64,000 nucleotides of DNA from Hyphomicrobiales bacterium (GTDB lineage: Bacteria; Pseudomonadota; Alphaproteobacteria; Rhizobiales; Methyloligellaceae). How positions within the stretch are numbered: position 1 is the first letter of the stretch; every line of letters begins with the position of its first letter. Of this stretch, positions 45,729 to 59,313 are shown piece by piece. The position numbers were made by a program, and so were the translations under genes. The notes under the pieces were generated by a model. That model was not told where the DNA came from, made no database searches, and saw only the letters and a program-made list of their open reading frames with translations. The stretch covers positions 18,699 to 82,698 of the forward strand of contig QIGN01000165.1 of the NCBI GenBank assembly GCA_003228955.1, in the 5' to 3' direction.

Positions 45729-45759
45729 AACCGGGGCCTTTTGGCCCCGGTTTTTCTTT
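45729..45759 (+). terminator. Strong terminator after popZ
   Basis: AACCGGGGCC-TTTT-GGCCCCGGTT is followed by TTTCTTT. A perfect 10-bp GC-rich stem with a T-rich tail. Confidence 0.95.
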
Positions 45760-45891
45760 GCCTGAGGACGGTGCGGGATTTGCCCTTGCGCCCATGGCGG
45801 GCCTGGTGTTGACAGGCTGCCCGCGACATGGCTAACCACCATACCATCAGTCCCGTTACTGGCCGCGATCCTCACCGGTATTCTCAAGAAT

Positions 45892-48575
<2,684 letters not shown>

Positions 48576-48614
48576 GGCCAGCTCCGATTCTTCCATTGTG
48601 ATTTTTATGTCAGA

Positions 48615-48634
48615 CTGTTGCTCAAACGCAACAG
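48615..48634 (+). other. Hairpin after valS
   Basis: CTGTTGC-TCAAAC-GCAACAG is a perfect 7-bp stem-loop 40 bases after the valS stop. It lacks a T-run, so it may be a Rho-dependent or stabilising 3' end rather than a classic terminator. Confidence 0.4.
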
Positions 48635-48812
48635 ATGGCCACGCTTGCGCCATAAACCAATTCGAATATCCGCGCCAAATTCGCGGGAGAAATGCGTATC
48701 AAGACGCCCTTCCGCCGGGTCCAGTTGGACAGGATATGTTCCTGCGCTCCTGAGACGGGTCATCCAGGCAAGGTGACACCGCATCAGGAATACGCGCAGC
48801 AGGGTTGAAGTT

Positions 48813-50537
48813 ATGGACGCAAAAACGATTGATAAGAAGCGCCTGCCAAGCCGGCATGTGACCGAAGGGCCCGGACGGGCGCCCCATCGCGCGTTTCTCT
48901 ATGCCATGGGGCTCAGCTCAAGTGAAATCCACCAGCCGCTCGTCGGCGTCGCCACATGCTGGAATGAATCCGCGCCCTGCAATATTGCGCTGATGCGCCA
49001 GGCGCAGGTGGTCAAGAAGGGCGTCGCCCATGCCAGTGGCACGCCGCGCGAATTCTGCACCATCACCGTCACCGACGGCATCGCCATGGGCCATCAGGGC
49101 ATGAAGGCTTCGCTTGCCAGCCGCGAGGTCATCGCCGACTCGGTCGAGCTTTCCATGCGCGGCCATTGCTACGACGCGCTTGTAGGCTTGGCGGGCTGCG
49201 ACAAGTCGCTGCCGGGCATGATGATGGCCATGTGCCGTCTCAATGTGCCATCCGTTTTCATTTATGGCGGCTCCATCCTGCCCGGGACCTTCAAGGGCAA
49301 TCCGGTGACCGTTCAGGATGTGTATGAGGCCGTGGGGATGCATTCGGTCGGCAAAATGTCCGATGAGGACCTAGACGAGCTCGAGCGGGTTGCGTGCCCC
49401 TCCGCCGGCGCGTGCGGCGCCCAGTTCACCGCCAACACCATGGCGACTGTCTCCGAAGCCATCGGGCTTGCGCTGCCCTATTCGGCCGGCGCTCCGGCGC
49501 CCTATGAAATGCGCGACCGGTTCTGCATGGCGGCGGGCGAAAAGGTCATGGACCTGCTGGCCCGCGACATCAGGCCTCGGGACATCGTGACCCTCAGGGC
49601 GCTCGAGAATGCCGCGACGGTGGTTGCCGCTTCGGGCGGATCCACCAACGCCGCGCTGCACCTGCCGGCCATCGCCAATGAATGCGGCATAGATTTCGAT
49701 CTGTTCGCGGTCGCGGAAATTTTCAAAAAAACCCCCTACATCGCCGATCTGAAACCGGGCGGGAAATATGTCGCCAAGGACATGTTCGAAGCCGGCGGCA
49801 TTCCGATTCTCATCAAGACGCTTCTCGACAACGGCTTCATCCACGGGGATTGCATGACCGTGACCGGCCGAACCCTGGCCGAGAATATGGCTAGCGTGAA
49901 ATGGAACGATGCGCAGGACGTGGTTTACCGCGCCGACAAGCCGATTACGCCGACCGGCGGCGTTGTTGGCCTGAAGGGAAATCTCGCTCCCGATGGCGCG
50001 ATCGTGAAGGTGGCGGGCATGGAGAGCCTGAAGTTCTCCGGCCCGGCGCGCTGCTTTGACACTGAAGAAGCCTGTTTCGAGGCCGTCGCCGAACGCAAAT
50101 ATGAAGAAGGCGAGGTTCTGGTCATTCGCTATGAAGGACCCAAAGGCGGACCGGGGATGCGCGAAATGCTGTCCACCACCGCCACGCTTTACGGTCAGGG
50201 CATGGGCGACAAGGTTGCGCTCATCACCGATGGCCGGTTTTCCGGGGCAACCCGGGGTTTTTGCATCGGTCATGTTGGTCCTGAAGCTGCTGTCGGCGGA
50301 CCCATCGGCCTCTTGAAAGACGGTGATGTAATCACCATTGATGCTGTAGCGGGGACGCTCGACGTCGAGCTAAGCGACAAAGAATTTGAACAACGTCGCA
50401 AAGCATGGGAGGCGCCGGATAACCCCTATAAAAGCGGTGCATTGTGGAAGTATGCGGACCAGGTCGGGCCGGCGCGAGATGGCGCTGTAACCCATCCGGG
50501 TGGCAAGGAAGAGGTCGAGTGCTACGCCAATGTATAA
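48813..50537 (+). CDS. ilvD: Dihydroxy-acid dehydratase
   Basis: IlvD makes the 2-oxo acid precursors of valine, leucine and isoleucine using an Fe-S cluster. The 574-residue protein starts [21 protein letters not shown]. Cluster cysteines are visible in [23 protein letters not shown] and [32 protein letters not shown] and [18 protein letters not shown] are family signatures. The length is standard. Its end overlaps the ExoR-like gene by 8 bases. Confidence 0.96.
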   Translation: MDAKTIDKKRLPSRHVTEGPGRAPHRAFLYAMGLSSSEIHQPLVGVATCWNESAPCNIALMRQAQVVKKGVAHASGTPREFCTITVTDGIAMGHQGMKASLASREVIADSVELSMRGHCYDALVGLAGCDKSLPGMMMAMCRLNVPSVFIYGGSILPGTFKGNPVTVQDVYEAVGMHSVGKMSDEDLDELERVACPSAGACGAQFTANTMATVSEAIGLALPYSAGAPAPYEMRDRFCMAAGEKVMDLLARDIRPRDIVTLRALENAATVVAASGGSTNAALHLPAIANECGIDFDLFAVAEIFKKTPYIADLKPGGKYVAKDMFEAGGIPILIKTLLDNGFIHGDCMTVTGRTLAENMASVKWNDAQDVVYRADKPITPTGGVVGLKGNLAPDGAIVKVAGMESLKFSGPARCFDTEEACFEAVAERKYEEGEVLVIRYEGPKGGPGMREMLSTTATLYGQGMGDKVALITDGRFSGATRGFCIGHVGPEAAVGGPIGLLKDGDVITIDAVAGTLDVELSDKEFEQRRKAWEAPDNPYKSGALWKYADQVGPARDGAVTHPGGKEEVECYANV

Positions 50538-51465
50538 GTGGTTCACCAGTTTTGTAGTTGTACTTGTTGGCGTTTCGCTGGCCGGCTTGGCAAGTCTGGC
50601 CGGCAGTGAGAAGCGCGTCGCATCGGCGGGCAACGCCTCCAAACAGAAACTTGGCGCCGTTGAAGCGGGCGGGGCAACCGGGCGGTTGTCCGCGCTCAGG
50701 CAGGCCGCCGGCCGCGGCGATCTGGACGCGCAGCTTGAGCTGGCGGGCAAATATGCCGCGGGCAAGACTCTGCCCGGCGATCAGTTAAAGGCATTCAGGC
50801 TGTATCAGGACATTGTTGATGCCCAGGCGGAAATCCACCCGCGCGATGTTCGTGCGGGCCGCGTTGCCAGCGCATTTGTCGCGCTTGGAGATTATTTCCG
50901 CAACGGTATTTCCGGCACCGCGATCAAGGTGGACAAGCCCCGCGCGGCCAGCCTGTATTGGCACGCGGCGAGCTATTTCGCCGATGCCGAGGCACAGTAT
51001 AACCTGGCGCGGATGCATCTGCTGGGGGAGGGGGTGCCGCGCAATGGGCGTCTCGCGGTCAACTGGCTCGCCAATGCCGCCAAGAAACGCCATGCCAGGG
51101 CCCAGGCTGTCCTTGGAGATCTGTTGTGGCGCGGCGCGGAAGGTGTGCGCCGGCGGCCCGACAAGGGCCTGGCGCTGCTGACCATTGCCGGTCAGAACGC
51201 GAGGAACGCCGCAGAGGCGCGCTGGATTGAATCTCTACGTGTCAGTGCGCTTGAATATTCGCAGGAACACGAGCGCGTGGCCGCGAAGCGCCTTTCCGCA
51301 CGCTGGCAATCGAGCATCGGGCGCGCTTCAGCAGTAGGCAGTGTCCCAGCGGCGCCCGAGGCGGAACCGGAAATGCCGGTTTCTCAGGAAAATGACACGG
51401 CATTGCCAGGCCGCCGTGCGGAAGGCATTACCAATATTGGCCTTGATGCCGGAGCCCTGCGTTAG
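50530..51465 (+). CDS. Exported Sel1-repeat protein, ExoR-like
   Basis: The ATG at 50530 begins [23 protein letters not shown], a signal peptide or anchor. The 311-residue protein has several Sel1-like repeats between about residues 60 and 220 (for example [20 protein letters not shown]). In rhizobia ExoR is a periplasmic Sel1-repeat inhibitor of the ChvG-ChvI two-component system. The domain layout and signal peptide agree, but Sel1 proteins are common and no chvG or chvI is in this window. It is convergent with xthA, with overlapping ends. Confidence 0.65.
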   Translation: MYKWFTSFVVVLVGVSLAGLASLAGSEKRVASAGNASKQKLGAVEAGGATGRLSALRQAAGRGDLDAQLELAGKYAAGKTLPGDQLKAFRLYQDIVDAQAEIHPRDVRAGRVASAFVALGDYFRNGISGTAIKVDKPRAASLYWHAASYFADAEAQYNLARMHLLGEGVPRNGRLAVNWLANAAKKRHARAQAVLGDLLWRGAEGVRRRPDKGLALLTIAGQNARNAAEARWIESLRVSALEYSQEHERVAAKRLSARWQSSIGRASAVGSVPAAPEAEPEMPVSQENDTALPGRRAEGITNIGLDAGALR

Positions 51466-52247
51466 CTCGCTTTTAATTCAATCCAGACGGGCACGTGATC
51501 CGATGGCTTTTCCCAGCCCCGGGTGAAGCGATCAATCTCGCAAGCCTGTAGCCGGTCGGCCGCTTGCGGCGACAAGAGCAGATGGTCGATCCGGATTCCG
51601 TGATCCTTTTGCCAGGACCCGCGCTGGTAATCCCAGAATGTGTATTGATGGCTCTCATCGTGACAGGCCCGGTAGGCGTCCGTCAGGCCCAGATTCATCA
51701 ACGCGTGAAATTTCTCCGCTGTCTCGGGCCGGAACAGGGCGTCGCCCGCCCAGGCGGCAGGGTCGTGCACGTCGTCTTGCGTGGGAATGACATTATAGTC
51801 GCCGGCCAGCACAAAGGGTTCCTCCAGGGCCAGCAAATCCCGTGCATGATCATTCAGGCGATCCATCCAGCGCAGCTTGTAGGGGTATTTCTCCGTATCG
51901 ACCGGATTGCCATTGGGCAGATAGATCGACGCGACGCGCACCACCCCGCCGCCGGCCGAAATTACGGCCTCCAGATACCGGGCATGATCGTCCGCGCCAT
52001 CGCCTGGCAGGCCCCTGATAATTTCATCGAACGGCTTTTTGGACAGGATGGCGACGCCGTTGAAGCTCTTCTGACCATGGACGGCGACATTGTAGCCAAG
52101 CTCTTCAAAGCGCTCCGAGGGGAACCCTTCATCGACGCTCTTTATTTCCTGAAGGCAGGCGATATCCGGTTTTGTCTGCTCAAGCCAGGGCACAAGCCCC
52201 TCAAGCCGGGCCTTGATGCCGTTAATATTCCAGGTGGCGATTTTCAT
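51462..52247 (-). CDS. xthA: Exodeoxyribonuclease III
   Basis: This AP endonuclease and 3' exonuclease works in base-excision repair. The ATG at 52245-52247 gives 261 residues starting MKIATWNINGIKARLEGLVPWL. The metal and catalytic residues are in CLQEIKSVDE, AGDYNVIPTQDDVHDP and the final SDHVPVWIEL. The start overlaps the stop of the methyltransferase gene upstream on the same strand, so both are probably one transcript. xthA-like enzymes of about 260 residues are usual. Confidence 0.94.
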   Translation of the reverse strand: MKIATWNINGIKARLEGLVPWLEQTKPDIACLQEIKSVDEGFPSERFEELGYNVAVHGQKSFNGVAILSKKPFDEIIRGLPGDGADDHARYLEAVISAGGGVVRVASIYLPNGNPVDTEKYPYKLRWMDRLNDHARDLLALEEPFVLAGDYNVIPTQDDVHDPAAWAGDALFRPETAEKFHALMNLGLTDAYRACHDESHQYTFWDYQRGSWQKDHGIRIDHLLLSPQAADRLQACEIDRFTRGWEKPSDHVPVWIELKAS

Positions 52248-53032
52248 TGGTACCGGTCCTGGCGCAGTACCAGGCAAACCGCATAGGTGTATGGCGCAAA
52301 AAGTTTCAGCTTCAGGCCAGGCCAGAATGGCAGTTTGCAGCGCTCAAAGCGATACCGCATCTCGATTCCGGCAAGATTTTCCATGTTAAAAAAAACGCAG
52401 TACAACTCTGTCTCCCGTTCGGCGCGGGCATTTGAAATGCGCTTCAGCACCGCATCGAGTACATTGCCCGTGAAGGGATTGTAGAAATAGAGGACGCACG
52501 GCCCCTGGGGAATTTCGAACGTGGCGGCATCGGCATTTATGGAGCGCACGCCTTGCGCCCGTTTCAACGCTCGCGGCATTGTAGCCAGGTTCTTGCGCGC
52601 ATCATCATGCAGTTCCCTGGAGAATTCGACACCGATCACCTGTCTGAAGGGAAGCCTTGCCGCGGCCATCAGGACCCGGCCCCTGCCCGAACCATAATCA
52701 ACAAACGTGCATTGCCTGATATCAAGCGGCACGCACTCCATCAGCCATTTGAAAACCTTACGTGGTGTGGGGGAATAGTGGACGGCATGGGCGGCATTCG
52801 CGCCCACCACCATATCGGGTTCAATTTCGATCACCGCGCTGGTTGCGACGCTTTCGCGCCCTTCGTGGCGGCGGTCCACCAGATTCTTGTGGAGTTTGAG
52901 TAGCAGGAAAGAGCGGATACGCCTGATTGTCGAAAGCAGGCCATTGGCGCGCAACAGCCGGAAAAATTCGTCCAATGGGCCAGCTGAACTTCGGTGATTG
53001 GCGCGTGTTTTCACGTTCGTCTGGCCCGGCAA
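52244..53032 (-). CDS. Class I SAM-dependent methyltransferase of unknown substrate
   Basis: The frame gives up to 262 residues; a TTG at 53032 or a GTG at 53014 are candidate starts and neither is strong. The SAM site is FVDYGSGRGRVLMAA and the acidic residue after strand two is in VIGVEFSREL. The motif YFYNPFTG may be the catalytic-loop motif. It resembles a widely spread uncharacterised methyltransferase group. Overlap with xthA suggests co-expression, not a shared pathway. Confidence 0.65.
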   Translation of the reverse strand: MPGQTNVKTRANHRSSAGPLDEFFRLLRANGLLSTIRRIRSFLLLKLHKNLVDRRHEGRESVATSAVIEIEPDMVVGANAAHAVHYSPTPRKVFKWLMECVPLDIRQCTFVDYGSGRGRVLMAAARLPFRQVIGVEFSRELHDDARKNLATMPRALKRAQGVRSINADAATFEIPQGPCVLYFYNPFTGNVLDAVLKRISNARAERETELYCVFFNMENLAGIEMRYRFERCKLPFWPGLKLKLFAPYTYAVCLVLRQDRYQ

Positions 53033-53066
53033 TTCGTCATCCTGGGAGGGCGTGTGGCACGGGCGT

Positions 53067-53399
53067 TTACAGCGAAAAGCTGGTGCCGCAGCCGCATGAA
53101 GCGGTCGCGTTGGGATTGTTGACCTTGAAGGCCGCGCCGATCAGCTCGTCGGCAAAGTCGATCTCGCTGCCCTCCATATACATTTGCGAGACCGGATCGA
53201 TCAGCACCGTGATGCCGCCCTTTTCGATGGCGAGGTCTTCGGACCCGCGTGCCTGTACCAAATCGAATTTGTACTGGAACCCAGAGCAGCCGCCGCCCTC
53301 CACGGACACCCGCAACATTTTGTTGTCCGCCTCCTTGGCGATGATGGCCGCGATTTGCGTTGCCGCGCGGTCGGAAACGGTGATGGCTTTGTGTTCCAT
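53067..53399 (-). CDS. erpA: Iron-sulfur cluster insertion protein ErpA
   Basis: ErpA is an A-type carrier that hands Fe-S clusters to essential target enzymes. The 110-residue protein has the three ligand cysteines: Cys in EGGGCSGFQY and the pair in ASCGCGTSFSL. The genomic setting between xthA and dgt is the usual alphaproteobacterial one and separates it from the operon-borne SufA-type carrier at 23 kb. It is divergent from dgt. Confidence 0.93.
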   Translation of the reverse strand: MEHKAITVSDRAATQIAAIIAKEADNKMLRVSVEGGGCSGFQYKFDLVQARGSEDLAIEKGGITVLIDPVSQMYMEGSEIDFADELIGAAFKVNNPNATASCGCGTSFSL

Positions 53400-53434
53400 T
53401 ACTCTTTATCTCAATGGTGTGTCCGGACCATAGG

Positions 53435-53462
53435 AAGATATGCTCAGGAATCAGGTTGTCAA
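53435..53462 (-). promoter_or_regulatory. Promoter of erpA
   Basis: On the minus strand TTGACA (53457-53462) and TATCTT (53435-53440) are 16 bases apart. This is close to the sigma70 consensus. Its -35 end lies only six bases before the dgt start. Confidence 0.6.
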
Positions 53463-53468
53463 TCGGTG

Positions 53469-54701
53469 ATGATGAAAACTGATCAGGCCGGGCGGGAGAT
53501 GCAAGGCATAAATTCGCTTGCGGCTTATGCCGCGCGCGCGAGTGAGAGCCGCGGGCGCCTCCATGAAGAAGAGCCTGCGCGCGTGCGCTCCCAGTTCCAG
53601 CGTGACCGCGACCGGATCGTCCACTCCACCGCCTTCCGCCGGCTCAATCACAAAACCCAGGTATTTGTTTATCACGAGGGCGATCACTACCGCTCGCGCC
53701 TGACCCATACGATTGAAGTCGCGCAGATCGCGCGCGCCATCGCCCGCACTCTGGCGCTGGATGAAGATCTTGCTGAAGGAATCGCGCTGGCGCACGATCT
53801 GGGCCATCCGCCCTTCGGTCACGCGGGAGAGCGGGCGCTTGATGCCGCCATGGCGGAGTTTGGCGGCTTTGACCATAATGCCCAGAGTTTGCGGGTGGTG
53901 ACGTCGCTGGAGCGAAAATATGCCGGCTTCGATGGTCTGAACCTCACCTGGGAAACCCTTGAAGGGCTTGCCAAGCATAATGGGCCGGTTCTGGGAGGGG
54001 ACGGCAAGCCCACCGGCAGGTTCGCCGAAACGGGGATGCCCCGGGCGCTGAAGGCCTATAACGATGTGCAGGATCTGGAGCTTGCCAGCTATCCTGGGGC
54101 AGAAGCGCAGGTAGCCGCGCTTGCCGACGACATCGCCTACAACAATCATGATATGGATGACGGGTTGCGTGCCGGTTCATACGCCATAGAGGATTTGAGC
54201 AAGGTTGAAATGACCGGCGCAATAATCGCCGAGGTCCGTGCGCTCCACCCCGGACTGGAGGAGCCGCGGCTGATCCATGAGGTCAACCGCCGGCTGATCG
54301 GCCGCATGATCGCGGATGTTGTGGGAGAAGCGCGCGTGCGGCTGTCCGCGCTCGCGCCGGAAAGCGCGGACGATATTCGCGCCGCCGATGCGCCGGTTAT
54401 ATGCTTTTCCGGTGAAATGGACCGGGCGTGTGAGGAATTGCGGTTTTTTCTGCTTTCCCGGGTCTACAGGAATGAACGTATTATGGGGGTTATGAAAGGA
54501 GCGGAGCAGATCGTGCGCGAGCTGTTTTCGCACTACATGGCCCATCTTGACGCCATGCCGGACAATTGGAGTGCAAGGGTGGACGGGGCGGGCGATATGG
54601 AGCAGGCCGCTCAGGTTTGCGATTTTATCGCCGGTATGACCGACCGCTACGCCATGCGCGAACATCGCCGTCTGTTTGACCGCACCCCGCAATTGCGCTA
54701 A
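53469..54701 (+). CDS. dgt: Deoxyguanosinetriphosphate triphosphohydrolase-like protein
   Basis: This HD-domain enzyme hydrolyses dNTPs to nucleosides and triphosphate. From the ATG at 53469 (a second ATG follows at once) the protein has 410 residues. Metal ligands are clear: His in [12 protein letters not shown], the HD pair in [18 protein letters not shown], and a late aspartate in [45 protein letters not shown] is the family N-terminus. The gene runs towards argS, 55 bases downstream. Confidence 0.93.
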   Translation: MMKTDQAGREMQGINSLAAYAARASESRGRLHEEEPARVRSQFQRDRDRIVHSTAFRRLNHKTQVFVYHEGDHYRSRLTHTIEVAQIARAIARTLALDEDLAEGIALAHDLGHPPFGHAGERALDAAMAEFGGFDHNAQSLRVVTSLERKYAGFDGLNLTWETLEGLAKHNGPVLGGDGKPTGRFAETGMPRALKAYNDVQDLELASYPGAEAQVAALADDIAYNNHDMDDGLRAGSYAIEDLSKVEMTGAIIAEVRALHPGLEEPRLIHEVNRRLIGRMIADVVGEARVRLSALAPESADDIRAADAPVICFSGEMDRACEELRFFLLSRVYRNERIMGVMKGAEQIVRELFSHYMAHLDAMPDNWSARVDGAGDMEQAAQVCDFIAGMTDRYAMREHRRLFDRTPQLR

Positions 54702-54756
54702 CCGCACGGCAAGCGGCGGTAGCCGCCTGGATTTTCAATTCTCCTTGACAGTGACA

Positions 54757-56517
54757 ATGAATCTTTACGCCCACTTTTCAGAACGGATCGCCGCCGCGCT
54801 CGATCAGTTGAAATCGGACGGCATTCTGCCAGCCGAAACGCGCGCGCGCGGCATTACCGTTGAGCCCCCGCGCGAGGCCGGCTATGGCGATATCGCCACC
54901 AACGCGGCAATGGTGCTGGCGAAGCCGGCGGCCATGGCCCCGCGTGAGCTGGCGGAAAAGCTGGCGGCGCTGCTGGAGCGCGATGAGGATATCGCCGGTG
55001 TTGAGATTGCCGGGCCGGGATTCATCAATATCAAACTCACCGGCGCCATCTGGCCGCGCGTTCTGCAAGCGGTTCTGGAGAACGGCGAGAAGTATGGCCG
55101 CAGCAATATTGGCGCCCGCGAAGCGGTGAATGTGGAATATGTCTCGGTCAATCCGACCGGGCCGCTCCATGTGGGCCATGGCCGCGGCGCGGTGTTCGGT
55201 GACGCGCTGGCGGAGCTGCTGAAATTCGCCGGCTTCAAGGTGACGACCGAATATTACGTGAATGACGCGGGCGCGCAGGTCGACGTGCTGGCCCGCTCCG
55301 CCTTTCTGCGGTACCGCGAGGCGCTGGGCGAGGCCATCGGCGAAATCCCCGAAGGCCATTATCCTGGAGATTATCTGAAAGCTGTCGGTGAAAGCCTCGC
55401 CAGGGTGCATGGCGATAAGTTTACGGATATGGACGAATCCGAATGGCTGCCGGTGATTCGCGACTTCGCAATCACCGAGATGCTGACGGGCATCAAGGCT
55501 GACCTGGCGTCTCTGGACATCGCGCAGGACATATTTTTCTCCGAGCGCTCGCTGATGGAGGGGAGGATCGACAAGGTAGCCGCAACAATTGAGGAATTGC
55601 GGGAAAAGGGGTTCGTTTACGAGGGGCGGTTGCCGCCGCCCAAGGGCAAGTTGCCCGATGACTGGGAAGACCGGGAACAAACATTGTTTCGCGCCACCCG
55701 GTTCGGCGATGACGTGGACCGCGCTCTCGTGAAATCGGATGGATCCTATACTTATTTCGCCTCGGACATGGCCTATCACCACGACAAGTTCAAACGCGGC
55801 TTCCGGACCATGATCGATGTATGGGGCGCGGATCACAGCGGTTATGTGAAACGGATGAAAGCGGCCGTGAAGGCGCTGACTGGTGGTGAGGGCATATTGG
55901 ATGTCAAAATATGTCAGCTTGTCCGGCTGTTTCGCGGCGGGCAGCCGGTCAAGATGTCCAAGCGGTCAGGTGATTTTGTCACCTTGCGCGAGGTGGTGAA
56001 TGAGGTGGGGCCGGGTCCGGTTCGCTTCATGATGCTGTACCGCAAGAATGATGCGCCGCTCGATTTCGATTTCGTCAAGGTTACCGAACAGTCCCGCGAC
56101 AATCCGGTATTCTACGTCCAATACGCACATGCGCGTGCGTATAGCGTGTTCCGCAATACGCTTGACGTCTTCCCTGACCTTGCTCCAGGAAGTCTAAACC
56201 CCGGAATTCTCAAGTTTTCACTTTTGAACAACGAAGCAGAAATATCTCTAATACGGAAAATTGCTCAATTTCCACGTATCATTGAGGCGGCAGCACTTGC
56301 GCATGAGCCGCATCGGGTCGCATTTTATCTTAATGACCTTTCCGGAGACTTCCACAGCCTGTGGAATCGCGGCAAAGAGTTGCCACAATTACGATTTATT
56401 AACTCGGGGGACCGAGATTTAACCGAGGCTCGCGTCGCATTGGTGTCGGCAACAGCCGAAGTGCTGGCGTCTGGCTTACGGATCCTTGGTGTCCAGCCAA
56501 TCCGTGAAATGCGTTAA
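54757..56517 (+). CDS. argS: Arginyl-tRNA synthetase
   Basis: This class I synthetase charges tRNA-Arg. The ATG at 54757 gives 586 residues beginning [20 protein letters not shown], with the N-terminal additional domain. The HIGH-type motif is [12 protein letters not shown], and the KMSKS loop reads [15 protein letters not shown]. The anticodon-binding helical domain follows from about residue 460. The last ~300 bases (56200-56500) are AT-richer with less typical codons, though the protein stays intact and ends VQPIREMR as usual. Confidence 0.96.
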   Translation: MNLYAHFSERIAAALDQLKSDGILPAETRARGITVEPPREAGYGDIATNAAMVLAKPAAMAPRELAEKLAALLERDEDIAGVEIAGPGFINIKLTGAIWPRVLQAVLENGEKYGRSNIGAREAVNVEYVSVNPTGPLHVGHGRGAVFGDALAELLKFAGFKVTTEYYVNDAGAQVDVLARSAFLRYREALGEAIGEIPEGHYPGDYLKAVGESLARVHGDKFTDMDESEWLPVIRDFAITEMLTGIKADLASLDIAQDIFFSERSLMEGRIDKVAATIEELREKGFVYEGRLPPPKGKLPDDWEDREQTLFRATRFGDDVDRALVKSDGSYTYFASDMAYHHDKFKRGFRTMIDVWGADHSGYVKRMKAAVKALTGGEGILDVKICQLVRLFRGGQPVKMSKRSGDFVTLREVVNEVGPGPVRFMMLYRKNDAPLDFDFVKVTEQSRDNPVFYVQYAHARAYSVFRNTLDVFPDLAPGSLNPGILKFSLLNNEAEISLIRKIAQFPRIIEAAALAHEPHRVAFYLNDLSGDFHSLWNRGKELPQLRFINSGDRDLTEARVALVSATAEVLASGLRILGVQPIREMR

Positions 56518-56564
56518 GATGACTCCGAAGGGCACACGGAATAGAGTTCGAGGGAAGTATCGAC

Positions 56565-58211
56565 ATGTCGATGACCGAAGAGGGAACCAGTCCCTCAACC
56601 AAACCGGCCGTTTCCGATAATCAGGAGCAAAACCCTTCCGGGCAGAATGGTGCCGGTCAGCAGGGAACCGGTTTGTCCGGTCTTGCCGGTTTCGGGCAGA
56701 TGCAGGGCTATGCACCCGTTTCCGGCGAGCCGCAGGCTGCCTCGTCCGCCACCGAAGCCGAGCCGGATATTCCGGCCGCGGTCCCGGAGGACGCCGCGCC
56801 GCAAGATGCTGGACAGGACCAGCATCAACACGCCGAATATTCTCCGGTCCAGTATACTGAAGCGGGCCCCCCGGAAAATGGCGCGGATGCGGCCTTTTCA
56901 TCGCCGGAAGCACCCCATGCGCCGGAAACTCATCCCGATTACATTGCCGCGCAGGAACCAGACCAGGAGTATCAGCCCGAAGCAGCCGCGCATGGCGGCT
57001 TTGGATTGAATGCCGAGCCGGCGGGATATCACGACGACATGGGATTGCAGGGCGAGCCAGTGACGTCTTTGCAGACCTTTGAAGCCCATTACGACCAGCA
57101 TCCCGAAATTCCGCTGGGCGCCTTTGAAGGCCCGGCTCAGGAACAACCCGCGCAGCCCTTCTTTCACGAACCGGGCCAGACCGGCGATGCGGAATTTCTG
57201 GGCGGCGGCGTGGCGCCGGAAGTCGCTGAGCCAAAGGAGCGCCGTGGCCGCAAGGTTCTGATGGCCTCAAGCGGTTTGATCGGCGTATTGGCTCTGGGTG
57301 CGGCGCTCGCCTTCGCCTACAAGATCGGCGGCGATTCGGATATCGCCAGTGCCGGCAAGCCACCGCTTATCCAGGCCGACAACCGACCTGTCAAAGTCGC
57401 TCCGGACAAACCCGGCGGCAAACAGTTCCCCCATAAAAACAAGAAAATCTACGAGCGTCTTGGGGGGGCGGATACCAATGAAGCGGAACGTCTTGTTTCA
57501 CGCCAGGAAGATGTTGCCGCTGCCGCGACAGCTGCCGTCGGCGGCGCTCCCGCCCCTGCCGCAAGTGCGCCCATTCCCGGTGCGCCGCGCAAGGTCAAGA
57601 CCCTGACCGTTCGGCCAGATGGCACGATGGAGCCGTCAAATCCACGGCAAAAGATTGTAAAAGCGCCGGTCGCGCCAGTAATATCGGGTGATGGCGGTAT
57701 CGGGATCGCCATGTCATTTCCGCAAGCCCCGGCCAGCGCACCGGCGCCCTCTGCCGCGCCAGCCGCAGCGGCTCAGGCGCCTGTAAAACCGAATATTCCC
57801 AAACCGGTTGCCGTTGCGCCGTCTCCGCCGGAGACCCGGCAGGCTGCGGTCTCGCCGGCCTCGGCGGTCGCCGCGCCAAGCCCCATTCAGAAGCCGCCTG
57901 TTCCAGTTGCCGCAGCGCCGGCGCCCCGCCAAGCCGCCTCGGTTTCCGCCGCTTCCACCAACGATTATGTGGTGCAGGTTGCGGCGCGCAAGAGTCAGAC
58001 CGATGCCCTGGCCGCATTTGCTGACATCCAGCAGAAATACCCGCGTCTTCTCAGCGGCTACCGCCCCATCATCAAGCGGGCCGATCTGGGCAGCAGGGGC
58101 GTATGGTACCGCCTCAATGTTGGACCGGTTGAAAGCAAGAAGGTGGCTTCCGCCCTTTGCGGTCAGTTGAAGAGCGCCGGCATGCGCAGTTGTCTGGTCC
58201 GCGCCCAATAA
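56565..58211 (+). CDS. SPOR-domain membrane protein
   Basis: The SPOR domain binds denuded glycan strands at the division site. The 548-residue protein has a long acidic, Pro/Gln-rich cytoplasmic region (residues 1-220), one membrane helix (about 232-250, VLMASSGLIGVLALGAALAF), a periplasmic Pro/Ala-rich linker and the SPOR domain at about 465-548 (YVVQVAARKSQTDALAAFADIQ and RGVWYRLNVGPV). It stands between argS and nagZ, the usual position in alphaproteobacteria, and works in the same wall-turnover setting as NagZ. Confidence 0.9.
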   Translation: MSMTEEGTSPSTKPAVSDNQEQNPSGQNGAGQQGTGLSGLAGFGQMQGYAPVSGEPQAASSATEAEPDIPAAVPEDAAPQDAGQDQHQHAEYSPVQYTEAGPPENGADAAFSSPEAPHAPETHPDYIAAQEPDQEYQPEAAAHGGFGLNAEPAGYHDDMGLQGEPVTSLQTFEAHYDQHPEIPLGAFEGPAQEQPAQPFFHEPGQTGDAEFLGGGVAPEVAEPKERRGRKVLMASSGLIGVLALGAALAFAYKIGGDSDIASAGKPPLIQADNRPVKVAPDKPGGKQFPHKNKKIYERLGGADTNEAERLVSRQEDVAAAATAAVGGAPAPAASAPIPGAPRKVKTLTVRPDGTMEPSNPRQKIVKAPVAPVISGDGGIGIAMSFPQAPASAPAPSAAPAAAAQAPVKPNIPKPVAVAPSPPETRQAAVSPASAVAAPSPIQKPPVPVAAAPAPRQAASVSAASTNDYVVQVAARKSQTDALAAFADIQQKYPRLLSGYRPIIKRADLGSRGVWYRLNVGPVESKKVASALCGQLKSAGMRSCLVRAQ

Positions 58212-58274
58212 GAATACCGTTCGTCCGTCGGGCGGCGCTTGACCGTTGCAAACGGGACAGGTATTCCAGCGCCC

Positions 58275-59291
58275 ATGGCGCGAAAAGCTCTGATTGCCGG
58301 CTGTTCCGGCCCTGAACTCACCACTGCCGAACGCTCCTTTTTTCGCAAACATCGCCCATGCGGACTGATTCTGTTTGCGCGCAACTGCGTTTCTCGCGAA
58401 CAGATTGCAGACCTCGCCGGCGCGGCGCGTGAGTGTGTGGCGGGCGAGGAATTGCTGGTGCTGGTGGATCAGGAAGGCGGGCGCGTCCAGAGGATGGGTC
58501 CACCCCAATGGCGCAAATACCCTGCCGCACGGGCCTTCGGGCGGCTCTATGAAAGCAATCGCGGCGAGGCGATTGAAGCCACGCACGCGGTGGCCCGGTT
58601 GATGGCCCATGACCTGCATGAGGTTGGCATAAACGCCGATTGCGCGCCCGTCCTCGATGTCCCGGCCACCGGGGCGCATGAAATTATAGGAGACCGGGCA
58701 TATGGCGAGGACCCGGAAACGATCATCGCTCTGGCCCGCGCTTTCGCTCGGGGACTGCTTGATGGCGGCGTGCTGCCGGTGGTGAAACATATTCCGGGCC
58801 ATGGGCGCGCACGGGCCGACAGCCACAAGGATTTGCCCGTGATTGATGCCTCGCTTGAGGAATTGAGCGAGAGCGATTTCAAACCCTTCGCGGCGCTCAA
58901 TGATTTGCCGCTGGCGATGACGGCCCATGTGGTGTTGAGCGCGGTGGACGATGTAGACCCGGCGAGCGTTTCTGCGCCTATAATAGGTGAAGTGATTCGC
59001 CAGCAGATCGGGTTCAGGGGGCTGATTATGAGTGATGATCTTGATATGGCCGCTTTGACCGGGACACTGGCGGAACGCGCCACGGGCGTTATTGGCGCGG
59101 GCTGCGACGTGGCGTTGCACTGCAGCGGCTTGCTCGCCGGCATGGAGGAAGTGGCCGACGCGGCGCCCGAGTTGAGCGGCGCGGCATTGACGCGTTTGAA
59201 CGACGCGTTTGGAGCGTTGAAGGCGCCTGTGGCGTTTGATGTGGAACGGGCGGAGAATATGCTGGAAAAGGCCCTTGCGGCAGCGCCTTGA
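58275..59291 (+). CDS. nagZ: Beta-N-acetylhexosaminidase NagZ
   Basis: NagZ removes GlcNAc from muropeptides in the cytoplasm during wall recycling. The ATG at 58275 gives 338 residues starting MARKALIAGCSGPELT; a TTG at 58239 would add twelve. The GH3 motifs are DQEGGRVQRM, KHIPGHGRARADSHKDLP (acid/base) and MSDDLDMAALTG (nucleophile). No signal peptide is seen. It overlaps no neighbour but is followed by scpA after 22 bases. AnmK at 14 kb handles the other sugar of the same pathway. Confidence 0.93.
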   Translation: MARKALIAGCSGPELTTAERSFFRKHRPCGLILFARNCVSREQIADLAGAARECVAGEELLVLVDQEGGRVQRMGPPQWRKYPAARAFGRLYESNRGEAIEATHAVARLMAHDLHEVGINADCAPVLDVPATGAHEIIGDRAYGEDPETIIALARAFARGLLDGGVLPVVKHIPGHGRARADSHKDLPVIDASLEELSESDFKPFAALNDLPLAMTAHVVLSAVDDVDPASVSAPIIGEVIRQQIGFRGLIMSDDLDMAALTGTLAERATGVIGAGCDVALHCSGLLAGMEEVADAAPELSGAALTRLNDAFGALKAPVAFDVERAENMLEKALAAAP

Positions 59292-59313
59292 GCGAAGCGA
59301 AAGAAACAAAGAA

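Noticed and set aside
44870..45835. 321-codon open frame in the third frame over popZ
   Set aside because: The product is almost only Arg, Pro and Leu, and the overlapping frame carries the PopZ C-terminal signature.
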